This document shows, one piece after another, positions 34,717 through 44,484 of a DNA stretch of 64,000 bases. This DNA comes from Clostridium ljungdahlii (GTDB lineage Bacteria; Bacillota; Clostridia; Clostridiales; Clostridiaceae). The position numbers and the translations under genes were made by a program. The notes beneath the pieces are model-generated. The model had not been told where the DNA came from. It made no database searches and saw only the letters and a list, made by a program, of their open reading frames with translations. Each line of letters opens with the position of its first letter. The stretch's first letter is position 1. The stretch is taken from positions 186,001-250,000 of the forward strand of contig NZ_LITT01000062.1 in the NCBI RefSeq assembly GCF_001636845.1, read 5' to 3'.

Positions 34717-35817
34717 ATGTATATGAAAGCAGCTATGTATAAAGGAATTGGAAAAATAGAGCTTGAGGAAATAGCAAGACCTAAAGTTGAAAAAGGAACG
34801 GTATTAATTAAAGTTAAGGCATGTGCAATTTGTGGTGGAGATTTGAGAACTTTTAAATTTGGACATAAAGCTATAAAACCACCTATTGTTTTGGGACATG
34901 AAATTGCAGGAGAAATTGTTGAAGTTGCATCTGATATAGAAAAATATAAAGTTGGTGATCGTGTAATCGTTGCACCAGCTATAGGATGTGGATCGTGTTC
35001 GTATTGTTTATCAGGATGGCAGAATATGTGTTATCATCGTACTACTATTGCCCATCATTATAATGGAGGCTTTGAAGAATATATGCTTATACCTGCAGCT
35101 GCAATCAAAGCAGGTAATATTAATTATATTCCAGATGAAGTAACATATTTAGAAGCATCTCTTGCAGAACCACTGGCATGTGTTTTAAATGCACAGGAAG
35201 TTATAAACGTTGGATTAGGAGATACGGTAGCTGTAATAGGTGCTGGCCCAATAGGATGTATGCATGCAGAAGTTGCCAGGGCAAAAGGGGCAGGTAAAGT
35301 TTTCTTAATAAATCGTAGTGAAGGGCGTTTGAAAGCAACAAGAAAATTTGGTTTTGATGAATATATATGTTCAGGAAAAAAAGATGCAGTAAAAGCTGTT
35401 ATGGATTTAACAAATGGACTTGGTGCTAATATAGTAATTGTTACTGCTGGTTCACCTGAAGCTGAAATAATGGGACTTAATATGGCAAGTAAAATGGGTA
35501 AAGTTTGTTTCTTTGCAGGATTGCCTAAGGATCAGCCAACGGTTAATCTAGATTCCAATCTTTTGCATTATAGACAGATTACTGTTTATGGAACATTTTC
35601 TTCGGCACCGCGTCATAATGCACTTGCATTAGAAATGATACGTAGTGGAAAGGTTTCTGCTAAGGATATATTAACCCATGTTGTAACACTTGATAAAATA
35701 ATTGATGGTATGAAATTAGTAAAGAATAGAGAAGCATTACGTGTTAGTGTGGCGCCTTGTATAGATGAAATAAATGATGAATTTAATAAACTTCCAAATG
35801 TAAAGATTGTTAAGTAG
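34717..35817 (+). CDS. Zinc-dependent alcohol/polyol dehydrogenase (MDR family)
   Basis: 366-aa medium-chain dehydrogenase. The catalytic zinc region CAICGGDLR and GHEIAGEI, four structural-zinc cysteines (CGSCSYCLSGWQNMC) and a Rossmann motif GAGPIGCMH are all present. Closest in feel to sorbitol, L-idonate or threonine dehydrogenases. First gene of the cluster, so a role in oxidising a sugar acid or polyol (for example idonate-type) is likely, but the substrate is not determinable. Two ATG starts, 34717 and 34723, are both possible. Confidence 0.87.
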   Translation: MYMKAAMYKGIGKIELEEIARPKVEKGTVLIKVKACAICGGDLRTFKFGHKAIKPPIVLGHEIAGEIVEVASDIEKYKVGDRVIVAPAIGCGSCSYCLSGWQNMCYHRTTIAHHYNGGFEEYMLIPAAAIKAGNINYIPDEVTYLEASLAEPLACVLNAQEVINVGLGDTVAVIGAGPIGCMHAEVARAKGAGKVFLINRSEGRLKATRKFGFDEYICSGKKDAVKAVMDLTNGLGANIVIVTAGSPEAEIMGLNMASKMGKVCFFAGLPKDQPTVNLDSNLLHYRQITVYGTFSSAPRHNALALEMIRSGKVSAKDILTHVVTLDKIIDGMKLVKNREALRVSVAPCIDEINDEFNKLPNVKIVK

Positions 35818-35861
35818 TATGACTTAAAAAAGATTAATGTATTTTCGTGAGGGGAAAACAT

Positions 35862-37400
35862 ATGCCTTGTTTAGTGGGAATAGATGTTGGAACGACAAAT
35901 TGTAAGGCAGTAGCTTATGATATAGATGGGTCTATAAAAGCTATTGCAAAGCATAAAACGATTACTTATTATTTGGAAGATAATTGGACTGAATTTGATC
36001 CTGGACAATTATGGGAGGCAATTCAAACCATATTAAAGGACCTTTCTAATCAATTAAAAGGCGAAAGTATTGATGGAATTGCAATTGCTAGTATGGGAGC
36101 TGCTGGTGTACTTTTAGATGAAAACGATAATTGGATTCATCGTTCAATAACCTGGTTTGATACACGAACTAAACAAATAGCTGATTGGTGGAGAAAAACA
36201 CTTGGGGATGAGAAAGTATATTCTATTACGGGTTTTGTTCCAAATCCTATGGCTGGAATAACTAAAATACAGTGGATTAAGAATAAAATGCCTGAAAAAT
36301 TTAATAAGGTAAAACACTGGCTGTCTATGCAGGATTATATTGCATATCGACTTACAGGAAAAGCTGGAGTGGATTATTCAATAGCTTGTCGTACAATGGC
36401 AATGGATTTAAAAAATAAATGTTGGTCAAAGGAGATTCTTAATCATGCTAACATTCCTGTTGATATATGTTCAAATTTAAAAAGATCTGGGGAGTTAGTT
36501 GGAAGAGTAAGCAATAAATCATCTTTACTAACAGGAATTAAAGAAGGAACTCCTGTATATGCAGGGGGAATGGATTATGTATGTGGTGCATTTGCTTCTG
36601 GATTATGCGAAAGTGGTGAAGTACTGAGTGCAGTTGGAACAAGTGAGCAAATCTTGATGGTAACCGATGAGCCTGCTAATGATATAAAGAATATTAAAAC
36701 AAATTTTACATGTGTCAATTATGTAGTAAATGATAAATACTATATCGGAGGACAAGTTATTTCATCAGGCGTAATTTTAGACTGGTTCTGTAATGAAATA
36801 GCTAAAAAGAACGTTTCAGAGTTAATTTCTGAAGCTGAAAAATCACCTATAGGTGCACATGGAGTTATGATGCTTCCACATTTTCGTGGGAAGTATGTAC
36901 CAGGGGCAGATCCACTTTCTAAAGGTGCATTTCTTGGATTAACCACATCACATACACGCGGTGATGTAGTGAGAGCTATTTTGGAAGGACTTTGTTATGA
37001 ATCTACTCTTATAATAGAAAATTTACAAGAAGTAACTAATAAAGAAATAAGTTGTGTACATGTAGTAGGAGGTGCTGTAAATTCACCTTTCTGGATGCAG
37101 CTAAAAGCTGATATATTAGGTAAAACTATTATTTGTCTAGATGTACCAGAAGAAGTTACACTAGGTGCAGCTATGATTGCTGGTATAGGCAGCGGAGTAT
37201 ACAGTAGTCCATCTGATGCAATACAGAAAACCCGTAAAAATGAGACAATATATAAACCAGATGCAGAATGCCATGAAAAATATCATATGATTATGGATGA
37301 AATTTATAAGCATATTTATCCTGCTTTAAAGGAAACAAATTACAGAATAAATCGTATTTCAGAAATACTTAATAAAAAATACTTAATGAAAGATGATTAA
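35862..37400 (+). CDS. FGGY-family carbohydrate kinase (first)
   Basis: 512-aa kinase with the ATP-binding phosphate motif GIDVGTTNCKAVAYD at the N-terminus, the catalytic-site region GGMDYVCGAFASG (about residue 230) and GGAVNSPFWMQLKADI (about 400). It resembles xylulokinase and gluconokinase relatives. GAGGGG seven bases before the ATG at 35862 favours it over GTG 35847. Distinct from the second FGGY kinase at 41302, so the cluster may handle two substrates. Confidence 0.87.
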   Translation: MPCLVGIDVGTTNCKAVAYDIDGSIKAIAKHKTITYYLEDNWTEFDPGQLWEAIQTILKDLSNQLKGESIDGIAIASMGAAGVLLDENDNWIHRSITWFDTRTKQIADWWRKTLGDEKVYSITGFVPNPMAGITKIQWIKNKMPEKFNKVKHWLSMQDYIAYRLTGKAGVDYSIACRTMAMDLKNKCWSKEILNHANIPVDICSNLKRSGELVGRVSNKSSLLTGIKEGTPVYAGGMDYVCGAFASGLCESGEVLSAVGTSEQILMVTDEPANDIKNIKTNFTCVNYVVNDKYYIGGQVISSGVILDWFCNEIAKKNVSELISEAEKSPIGAHGVMMLPHFRGKYVPGADPLSKGAFLGLTTSHTRGDVVRAILEGLCYESTLIIENLQEVTNKEISCVHVVGGAVNSPFWMQLKADILGKTIICLDVPEEVTLGAAMIAGIGSGVYSSPSDAIQKTRKNETIYKPDAECHEKYHMIMDEIYKHIYPALKETNYRINRISEILNKKYLMKDD

Positions 37401-37436
37401 TCAGTAAAAAATAAAGGAATAGGAGAGGAATAGAAA

Positions 37437-38468
37437 ATGAAATTTTTAGTTGTAGGAGATCCTATGTTATCTTCAAAAACATTGAGTGGTGCTGTACATG
37501 ATATTTTTGGCAGCGATACAGAGGTAAAGGAAGTAGATTGGAAACCAGCAAGCGACGATGAGTTCTGGTATTTGAGAAGTCAAGTAGAAAAACTTGGACC
37601 AAGTGCAGGAAAACCGCCTAAGGAATTAGACGAAGCAGTTAAAGATGTAGATGTAATTATTACTCATCATACACCTATAAGTGAAAAATTGATAAATGCA
37701 AGTAATGCATCTTATATAGGTGTTTGCAGGGGCGGAGTTGAAAACGTAGATGTTAAAGCTGCAAAGGCAAAGGGTATCAAGGTAATGAGAACTATGGGAC
37801 GTAATGCACAAGCTGTTTCTGATTTTACTATAGCTCTTATGCTGGCACAACTTCGTAATGTGGCAAAAGGTCATGAGGCACTTATTAAAGGAGAATGGAG
37901 AAAGAAATATGCTAATTCAAGTTTTATGGGTGATATGGCTGATAAGACAATAGGATTAGTTGGATTTGGTTATATTGGAAAACTAGTTGCCCAAAAATTA
38001 TCAGGATTTGATGTAAATATTGTTGTTTACGATCCTTTTGTAAAAGAAGATGTATTAGAAAAATACAATGTAAAAGCAGTTTCATTGGAAGAGTTATGCA
38101 AGCAATCAGATATAATTAGCGTTCATGCAAGACTTAGCGAGGAAACTAAAGGACTTATTGGTGAAAAGGAACTTTCATTAATGAAACCTACTGCATATTT
38201 AATTAATACAGCTCGAGCAGGTTTAATTAATGAAGCAGCATTAATCGATGCACTGCAGCAGCATAAGATTGGTGGAGTAGCACTTGATGTATTTTGGACT
38301 GAACCATTACAAAAAGACCATCCATTACACAAATTGGATAATGTAACAATTACACCACACCTTGCTGGTGCGACAAATGATACTTTTAACAAGACTCCAT
38401 ACTTGTTGTTAAAAGAATTTAAGAAATATTTAGAAACCCATGAAGAATCAAGCTGGTTGGTTAAATAA
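37437..38468 (+). CDS. D-2-hydroxyacid dehydrogenase (first)
   Basis: 343-aa NAD-dependent dehydrogenase of the D-3-phosphoglycerate dehydrogenase superfamily. Nucleotide-binding GFGYIG, catalytic Arg in NTARAGL, Glu in DVFWTEP and His in TPHLAG are all present. Likely reduces or oxidises a 2-keto sugar acid (for example a ketogluconate). AGGAGAGGAAT ribosome site. Paralogous in function to the gene at 42854, but with a different N-terminal domain. Confidence 0.85.
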   Translation: MKFLVVGDPMLSSKTLSGAVHDIFGSDTEVKEVDWKPASDDEFWYLRSQVEKLGPSAGKPPKELDEAVKDVDVIITHHTPISEKLINASNASYIGVCRGGVENVDVKAAKAKGIKVMRTMGRNAQAVSDFTIALMLAQLRNVAKGHEALIKGEWRKKYANSSFMGDMADKTIGLVGFGYIGKLVAQKLSGFDVNIVVYDPFVKEDVLEKYNVKAVSLEELCKQSDIISVHARLSEETKGLIGEKELSLMKPTAYLINTARAGLINEAALIDALQQHKIGGVALDVFWTEPLQKDHPLHKLDNVTITPHLAGATNDTFNKTPYLLLKEFKKYLETHEESSWLVK

Positions 38469-38540
38469 GAAGCAATTTTTATAACTATGAAATTGGTTTA
38501 GTGGTAATAGATTTTTATACTAGATTTTGGAGGGATCTTA

Positions 38541-39437
38541 ATGAATGTTGGATTGATTGGACTTGGAAAGATGGGATATAATCTTGCATTAAATATGAAG
38601 GAGCATGGGCATGACATTACTGCATATGATTGTGATGCACAAAATGTTAAAGAAGCTGAAAAGGATGGATTGACTGGTGCACATAGTGTTGAAGAATTGG
38701 TTGCCAAACTTAAAGGAAGAAAAGTTGTTTGGCTTATGGTACCCGCAGGAAAACCAGTGGATACTTTAATAGATGATCTTTTGCCTCTTCTTAATAAGCA
38801 TGACATAATAATTGATGGAGGTAACTCTCATTATAAAGATACTTTGAGAAGATATGAAAAGATTAAGTTAAAAGGAATAGATTTTGTAGATGTTGGAACA
38901 AGTGGGGGTATTAAAGGTGCAAGATATGGTGCATGTACAATGATAGGTGCACAAGATGAAGTCTTTGAGTATATTGAACCATTAATCAAAGATATAAGTG
39001 TAGAAAATGGCTATTTGCATACAGGTGAAAATGGATCGGGACATTTTGTAAAAATGGTTCATAATGGTATAGAGTATGGAATGCTTGAAGCAATTGGAGA
39101 GGGATTTGAAGTCCTTGAAAAAAGTCAGTTCAACTTTGATTTTAAAGAGATAGCTCGAGTATGGAATTATGGATCAGTTATTCGTGGTTGGCTTATGCAG
39201 TTAATGGAAGATGCATTCAAAAATGATCCGAAACTCAGTTCAATAAAAGGAATAATTCATTCTAATGGTGAGGGGCTGTGGACAGTGCAGGAGGCATTGG
39301 ATCTCAAGGTTTCTGCACCGGTTATAACTGAGTCTTTATTCACAAGATTTCGTTCAGAAGAAGATGATACATTTACAGGTAAAGTAATAGCTGCACTGAG
39401 AAATGAATTTGGTGGACATAATGTAGAAAAAAAATAG
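38541..39437 (+). CDS. gnd: 6-phosphogluconate dehydrogenase, short NAD-type
   Basis: 298-aa decarboxylating dehydrogenase converting 6-phosphogluconate to ribulose 5-phosphate. N-terminal GLIGLGKMGYNLALNM Rossmann motif, IIDGGNSHYKDT, the active-site GTSGGIKGARYGACTMIGG-like segment, and HFVKMVHNGIEYG with the catalytic Lys and Asn. About 170 residues shorter than the NADP-type enzyme, matching the YqeC/GndA short form. Links gluconate phosphorylation to the pentose phosphates. Confidence 0.92.
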   Translation: MNVGLIGLGKMGYNLALNMKEHGHDITAYDCDAQNVKEAEKDGLTGAHSVEELVAKLKGRKVVWLMVPAGKPVDTLIDDLLPLLNKHDIIIDGGNSHYKDTLRRYEKIKLKGIDFVDVGTSGGIKGARYGACTMIGAQDEVFEYIEPLIKDISVENGYLHTGENGSGHFVKMVHNGIEYGMLEAIGEGFEVLEKSQFNFDFKEIARVWNYGSVIRGWLMQLMEDAFKNDPKLSSIKGIIHSNGEGLWTVQEALDLKVSAPVITESLFTRFRSEEDDTFTGKVIAALRNEFGGHNVEKK

Positions 39438-39455
39438 TTTGAATTTAATTATTAT

Positions 39456-39500
39456 AAATTAAGGGCTATTTATATGATTTTTAAAATAGCCCTTAATTTA
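39456..39500 (+). terminator. Intrinsic terminator after gnd
   Basis: 16-bp stem AAATTAAGGGCTATTT (39456-39471) with AAATAGCCCTTAATTT (39484-39499). It divides the island into two transcription units: dehydrogenases/kinase/gnd, and gntP onward. Confidence 0.8.
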
Positions 39501-39641
39501 TTAGTGCCTATCTTATTGTAGAGTATTTAAAGTTAATATGCTTTAAATCTTTTTAAGAGCATTTCTAATTGTATTTATCATTTTTGGTATATTTAAAAAT
39601 ATGTTATTAAATTTGTTATATAGAGATATAAATTTAGCAAA

Positions 39642-39660
39642 CAAGAAAAAAATTTTTTTA
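39642..39660. promoter_or_regulatory. Candidate RpiR operator 2
   Basis: CAAGAAAAAAATTTTTTTA, matching the site at 34582, located 18 bases before the -35 of the gntP promoter. Confidence 0.45.
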
Positions 39661-39677
39661 CAAAAATGTTTTTTATA

Positions 39678-39705
39678 TTGAAAAAAAATATATGCATGAT
39701 ATACT
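39678..39705 (+). promoter_or_regulatory. Promoter of the gntP unit
   Basis: TTGAAA (39678-39683), 16-base spacer, TATACT (39700-39705) within ATGATATACTA, the same spacing and -10 block as at 34604-34631. This strongly suggests common control of both units. Possible LacI/CcpA-like sites TGTAAACGTATATT (about 39740) and TAAACGGTTTA (about 39876) also lie in this 484-base gap. Confidence 0.6.
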
Positions 39706-39763
39706 ATTTATAAAAGAAATATCTTTCGCATATTTTATATGTAAACGTATATTTGGGTTAATT

Positions 39764-39781
39764 ATGAAAAAAATTTTTTTA
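39764..39781. promoter_or_regulatory. Candidate RpiR operator 3
   Basis: ATGAAAAAAATTTTTTTA, 59 bases downstream of the gntP -10. Together with operator 2 it brackets the promoter, an arrangement suited to repression by looping. Confidence 0.45.
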
Positions 39782-39921
39782 AAGGGGATGATCTATATTG
39801 TGAATCAAGTTATTGAATTAAGTATTAAAGACAATATTATATAGACAAGCAAGCATTATATATTTGGGAATTGCGTAAACGGTTTAAAAGAAAAAATATT
39901 ATAGAAAAGGGGAGTTGAATT

Positions 39922-41247
39922 ATGCCTTTATTAATAGTTGCATTAGGAATATTATTATTGCTAATTCTTATGATGAAATTTAAAGTAAATGCAATGATTT
40001 CATTGATAGTTGTTTCAATTGCTGTTGGTATAATGGAAGGAATGCCTTTACCAACGGTAGCTACTTCAGTTGAGAAAGGAGTTGGATCTACATTAGGTAG
40101 TCTTGCATTATTACTAGGATTTGGTGCTATACTTGGAAAACTCATGACTGATTGTGGTGGAGCACAAAGAATAGCAATGACACTTATAGATAAGTTTGGC
40201 AAGAAAAGAATACAAGCTGCTGTTGTACTAACTGGTTTTATAGTTGGTCTTGCAATGTTTTATGAAGTTGGTTTTGTTTTGCTGATACCATTGGTATTTA
40301 CTGTAGCATTAGAAGCTGATCTTCCTGTTCTTTATGTAGGAATTCCTATGGCCATAGCACTTTCTGTTACTCATGGATTTTTACCGCCGCATCCTGGACC
40401 AACAGCTATAGCTAGTGTTTACAAGGCAGATCTGGGTAAGACTCTTGTATATGGTATTATTGTAGCAATACCAACAGTAATAATTGCTGGTCCTCTTTTT
40501 ACTAAGTTTATAAAATGTGATAAAAAAGTAAGCGATTTGCCAAAAGGTTTGTTTACTGCAAAGATGTTTAAAGAAGAGGACATGCCTGGTTTTGGAATAA
40601 GTGTATTTACAGCTTTAACTCCAGTAATTTTCATGGCATTGAATGCTATTGTAAAGCTTACTTCACTTAAAGATACTGTTTTTGCTAAATTTACTGGTTT
40701 TATTGGAGAACCAACAATTGCACTTTTACTGTCAGTACTAATTGCAATATATACTTTTGGTTTAGCTAGAGGCAGGAAGATAACTGATATTATGAAAACT
40801 TCCGAGGAATCAGTAAAGACTATAGCTGTAATAATGTTTGTAATAGCAGGTGGTGGAGCATTTAAACAGATACTAATAGATAGTGGTGTAGCTGGTTATA
40901 TAAAGGTTTTAATGAGTGGAAGTACTATTTCACCAATACTTATGGCATGGCTCATAGCTGTTGTAATAAGGCTTGCAGTAGGATCAGCTACGGTTGCTGG
41001 AATGACTGCAGCAGGAATGGTATTACCGATTATAACAGCAACACATGCAAGCCCTGAACTTATGGTTCTTGCAACTGGAGCAGGAAGCTTGTTTTGTTCA
41101 CACTTGAATGATGCCGGATTCTGGATGGTTAAGGAATACTTTGGATTAACGGTCCCTGAGACTTTGAAAACGTGGTCAGTAGCGGAAACAATTCTTTCGG
41201 TTTGTGGTTTGATAGGCGTCTTGCTATTAAATATGGTTGTTGGATAA
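39922..41247 (+). CDS. gntP: GntP-family gluconate permease
   Basis: 441-aa secondary transporter with about 12 membrane helices. Family motifs GFGAILGKLMTDCGGAQRIA, FYEVGFVLLIPLVF, HGFLPPHPGPTAIA and LFCSHLNDAGFWMVKEYFG are all present. Imports gluconate or a related aldonate by proton symport. GGGGAG ribosome site. First gene of the second transcription unit. Confidence 0.93.
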   Translation: MPLLIVALGILLLLILMMKFKVNAMISLIVVSIAVGIMEGMPLPTVATSVEKGVGSTLGSLALLLGFGAILGKLMTDCGGAQRIAMTLIDKFGKKRIQAAVVLTGFIVGLAMFYEVGFVLLIPLVFTVALEADLPVLYVGIPMAIALSVTHGFLPPHPGPTAIASVYKADLGKTLVYGIIVAIPTVIIAGPLFTKFIKCDKKVSDLPKGLFTAKMFKEEDMPGFGISVFTALTPVIFMALNAIVKLTSLKDTVFAKFTGFIGEPTIALLLSVLIAIYTFGLARGRKITDIMKTSEESVKTIAVIMFVIAGGGAFKQILIDSGVAGYIKVLMSGSTISPILMAWLIAVVIRLAVGSATVAGMTAAGMVLPIITATHASPELMVLATGAGSLFCSHLNDAGFWMVKEYFGLTVPETLKTWSVAETILSVCGLIGVLLLNMVVG

Positions 41248-41301
41248 AATAGGACAATCCATACGATATAGGATTTTATAAAATTAAGAAGGTGTAGTAA
41301 C

Positions 41302-42822
41302 TTGAGTGAAAAGGTTTATTTGGGAATCGATATTGGAACTAGTGGGATAAGATCAAATGTATTTGATATAAAAGGTAATCAAATTGGCTTTGATTATAAA
41401 GAATATCCGACTATTTGCACTGAAAAAGGAATGTTAGAACTCGATCCTGATGTTGTATTTAAATCACTTGTAGAAGTAGTTAAGAATTCTATTGATAAAT
41501 GCAATTTATCATTTAATGATATAAGATCTATTGGTATGAGTTCTCAGATGCATAGCTTTCTTGCAGTAGATAGAAATGGAAATAATCTTACAAACGTTAT
41601 TACATGGGGTGATACAAGATCTATAGGTGAAGCAAGATTTATAGAAAAAAATTATGATTGCAATAAATTGTACAGAAAAACTGGCTGCAGGGTACAGCAT
41701 CCAATGTATCCTCTGAGCAATATACTGTGGGTTAAAAATAAAATGCCACAAGTTTTTAAAAATACTTATAAATTTGTCACTATCAAAGAATATATTATTT
41801 TTAAACTGAGTGGTAAATTTGTAATTGATGTTACGGATGCTTCAGCAATGGGCTGTCTGAATATAAATAATTTTCAGTGGGATGAAGATATTTTAAAAAA
41901 TATATTGCAAATAGATTCAGATAGATTTGGTGAAGTCAAGGAATGCACCTATGTAGTGCCAGGCATTAAAAGTGAATATGCACGGCAAATGGGAATAAAA
42001 ATTGATACGCCGATAGTAATAGGATCAGGCGATGGAATAATGGCAAATATAGGATGCGGAGGCTTTGACGATACCTCGATGTCATGTACAATTGGCACCA
42101 GCGGAGCTTTGAGAATTGCTGTAAACAAACCACTTTTTGATGAAGAACAGAGGACGTGGTGTTACTGCTTTACTAAGGATACATGGGTAGCCGGTGGAGC
42201 AATAAATAATGGAGGAATAGTTCTCAAGTATTTTAGAAACCAATTTAGACAGCAGTTTGAAAAAGAAGCTTCTGAAGCTAAATATGATAATATTTATCAT
42301 CTTTTTGATTACTATGCTTCACAGATAGATCCTGGGAGCAATGGATTGACCTTTTTACCATTTATAACAGGAGAGAGAGCACCTGGTTGGAATGCAGATG
42401 CAACCGGGTCATTAGTTGGATTAAGGTTTATGCATGATAAAAGGCATATTATAAGGGCATCTATGGAAGGTGTTATTTATAATATGTATTCAATATACAG
42501 GATGATAGAAAAAATTGATGGCAATGTAAAGCAGATAATTGCAAATGGCGGATATGCAAATTCAGATATATGGCTGCAAGTTCAGGCGGATATTTTTAAT
42601 AAAGAAATAGCAGTTGCAGGAATAACAGAAGCTTCTGTTTTTGGGGCAGCATATACCGGAATGGTGGCTGTGGGAGATATAAGAAGTTTGAAGAATCCCA
42701 TACTTAAGATGAAACCTGTTAAAGTGATAAAACCAAATAGTAAAAATGTTGAAGTCTACAAGGATATGTATAAAAGATTTTTAAATTACTATACAACTAT
42801 TTTGGGAAAACAATTATTTTAA
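41302..42822 (+). CDS. gntK: FGGY-family kinase, probable gluconokinase
   Basis: 506-aa kinase with GIDIGTSGIRSNVFD (phosphate 1), a WGDTRS substrate-binding segment, GSGDGIMANIGCGG and TGERAPGWNADATG, which match the B. subtilis-type gluconate kinase. TTG start with AGAAGGTG upstream. Immediately downstream of the permease, which supports gluconate 6-phosphate formation. Only about a quarter of residues look shared with the first kinase by eye. Confidence 0.87.
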   Translation: MSEKVYLGIDIGTSGIRSNVFDIKGNQIGFDYKEYPTICTEKGMLELDPDVVFKSLVEVVKNSIDKCNLSFNDIRSIGMSSQMHSFLAVDRNGNNLTNVITWGDTRSIGEARFIEKNYDCNKLYRKTGCRVQHPMYPLSNILWVKNKMPQVFKNTYKFVTIKEYIIFKLSGKFVIDVTDASAMGCLNINNFQWDEDILKNILQIDSDRFGEVKECTYVVPGIKSEYARQMGIKIDTPIVIGSGDGIMANIGCGGFDDTSMSCTIGTSGALRIAVNKPLFDEEQRTWCYCFTKDTWVAGGAINNGGIVLKYFRNQFRQQFEKEASEAKYDNIYHLFDYYASQIDPGSNGLTFLPFITGERAPGWNADATGSLVGLRFMHDKRHIIRASMEGVIYNMYSIYRMIEKIDGNVKQIIANGGYANSDIWLQVQADIFNKEIAVAGITEASVFGAAYTGMVAVGDIRSLKNPILKMKPVKVIKPNSKNVEVYKDMYKRFLNYYTTILGKQLF

Positions 42823-42853
42823 TTGTGTCAGTATTGGAAAAGAGGTAGTAAAT

Positions 42854-43777
42854 ATGGCAAAGATATTAATTACGCCAAGGTCATTTGGTAAGCATAGTAA
42901 GGAACCTTTTGAATTACTCAAACAAAAAGGATTTGAACTTGTTGTAAATCCATATGGGAGAATTTTGACTCAAGATGAAATGATTAAAGAAGTTTCAGAC
43001 GTAGATGGGATTATTATAGGAGTAGATCCATTAAATGCTGAAGTTTTAAAACATGCAAAAAAATTGAAAGTAATATCAAAATATGGTGTTGGAACTGATA
43101 ATATTGATCTTGATTATGCAAAAAATAACAATATAACTGTTACTATAGCAAAGGGAGCAAATTCAGATGCAGTTGCTGATTATGCATTTGCACTTATGAT
43201 TTCAGTTGCAAGAAAAATTGTTCCGATAGATAGAGGTTGTAGAAAACTTGATTGGAGTAAAGTTACAAGTATTGGCATGCATGGAAAAACACTTGGATTA
43301 ATTGGACTCGGGAATATCGGCAAGGGAGTGGCAAAGAGAGCTAATGGTTTTGGTATGAAAATTTTAGCTTATGACGTATATAAAGATAAGGAATTTGCTT
43401 CTAAAAATAATGTAGAGTATGTAACTATTGAAAAAATATTAAAGGAATCTGATTTTATTAGTATTCATCTTCCGCTAACTAAAGAAACAAAATATATAAT
43501 TGGAGAAAAAGAATTAAATATGATGAAAGAGAATGCGGTAATAGTAAATACTGCGAGAGGTGGATTAATAGATGAAAATGCACTATATGATGCATTGAAA
43601 AATAATAAAATTTGGGGTGCGGGTATAGATGTTTTTGAACAGGAGCCACCTAAAAATAAAGAACTGCTTGATTTGAACAATATAGTTGTAGGTTCACATT
43701 GTGCAGCATCAACGTTTGAGGCAGTTGACAATATGGGAATTATGGCAGCAAACAATATTATTGAAAATATAAAATAG
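42854..43777 (+). CDS. D-2-hydroxyacid dehydrogenase (second)
   Basis: 307-aa enzyme of the phosphoglycerate dehydrogenase type: NAD motif GLGNIGKG, catalytic Arg in NTARGG, Glu in DVFEQEP, His in SHCAAST. Ser/His context suits a 2-ketoacid reductase. Its place between gluconokinase and KDPG aldolase suggests a keto-sugar-acid (for example 2-ketogluconate or its phosphate) as substrate; this is inference. AAAGAGGTAG ribosome site. Confidence 0.85.
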   Translation: MAKILITPRSFGKHSKEPFELLKQKGFELVVNPYGRILTQDEMIKEVSDVDGIIIGVDPLNAEVLKHAKKLKVISKYGVGTDNIDLDYAKNNNITVTIAKGANSDAVADYAFALMISVARKIVPIDRGCRKLDWSKVTSIGMHGKTLGLIGLGNIGKGVAKRANGFGMKILAYDVYKDKEFASKNNVEYVTIEKILKESDFISIHLPLTKETKYIIGEKELNMMKENAVIVNTARGGLIDENALYDALKNNKIWGAGIDVFEQEPPKNKELLDLNNIVVGSHCAASTFEAVDNMGIMAANNIIENIK

Positions 43778-43800
43778 AAATTATAAAGGGGAATCAGACA

Positions 43801-44448
43801 ATGAATAGGGTTAGGGCAATAATGAAACTGGCGCAGGAAGGAATTGTAGCAGTAATAAGAGCAGATTCTAAAGAACAGGGACTAAAAATAGTTGATGCTG
43901 TAAAAAAAGGTGGCATCAAGATGCTTGAAATTACAATGACTGTGCCGGGTGCAATAGATATAATAAAAGAACTTGCCGAGTATTATAAAAATGAAGATGT
44001 AGTGATAGGTGCTGGAACTGTACTTGATACAGAAACTGCAAGAGCTTGTATACTTGCAGGAGCAAAATATATAGTTAGTCCAAGCTTTAATGCAGATGTT
44101 ATTAAGTTATGCAATAGATATCGTATTTTAGTAATGCCTGGTGCCATGACTGTAAAAGAGGCAGTTGAAGGTTTGGAAGCAGGAGCGGAAATAATAAAGA
44201 TCTTTCCGGGAAATGTTTTCGGACCTCAAATAATTAAAGCTTTTAAAGGACCTATTCCACAAGGTAATTTCATGCCTACAGGCGGAGTGAATTTAGGTAA
44301 TGTAAAGGAATGGATAAAATCAGGAGCTATAGCTGTAGGTACAGGTGGAGATTTGACAAAAGGCGCTAAAACAGGTGACTATGAATTGGTAACTGAGACT
44401 GCAAAGAAATTTGTACAAGCAGTAAAAGAAGCAAAGGAAGGTAAATAG
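43801..44448 (+). CDS. eda: KDPG/KHG aldolase
   Basis: 215-aa class I aldolase cleaving 2-keto-3-deoxy-6-phosphogluconate (or KHG, KDPGal) to pyruvate plus an aldehyde. Key residues: Glu in EITMTVPG, the Schiff-base Lys in YIVSPSFNADVIK-type context and FPGNVFG with the phosphate-binding TGGVN. No edd dehydratase or KDG kinase is present in the window, so the source of its substrate is unclear. Confidence 0.9.
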   Translation: MNRVRAIMKLAQEGIVAVIRADSKEQGLKIVDAVKKGGIKMLEITMTVPGAIDIIKELAEYYKNEDVVIGAGTVLDTETARACILAGAKYIVSPSFNADVIKLCNRYRILVMPGAMTVKEAVEGLEAGAEIIKIFPGNVFGPQIIKAFKGPIPQGNFMPTGGVNLGNVKEWIKSGAIAVGTGGDLTKGAKTGDYELVTETAKKFVQAVKEAKEGK

Positions 44449-44484
44449 AACAATAATTTTCTATAATGAATTATATGTATTTAT

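Noticed and set aside
39788-39844. 18-codon leader peptide in the gntP leader
   Set aside because: The AAAGGGG site directly abuts the ATG and is too far from the in-frame GTG at 39800; no attenuator-like codon run or terminator/antiterminator pair follows.
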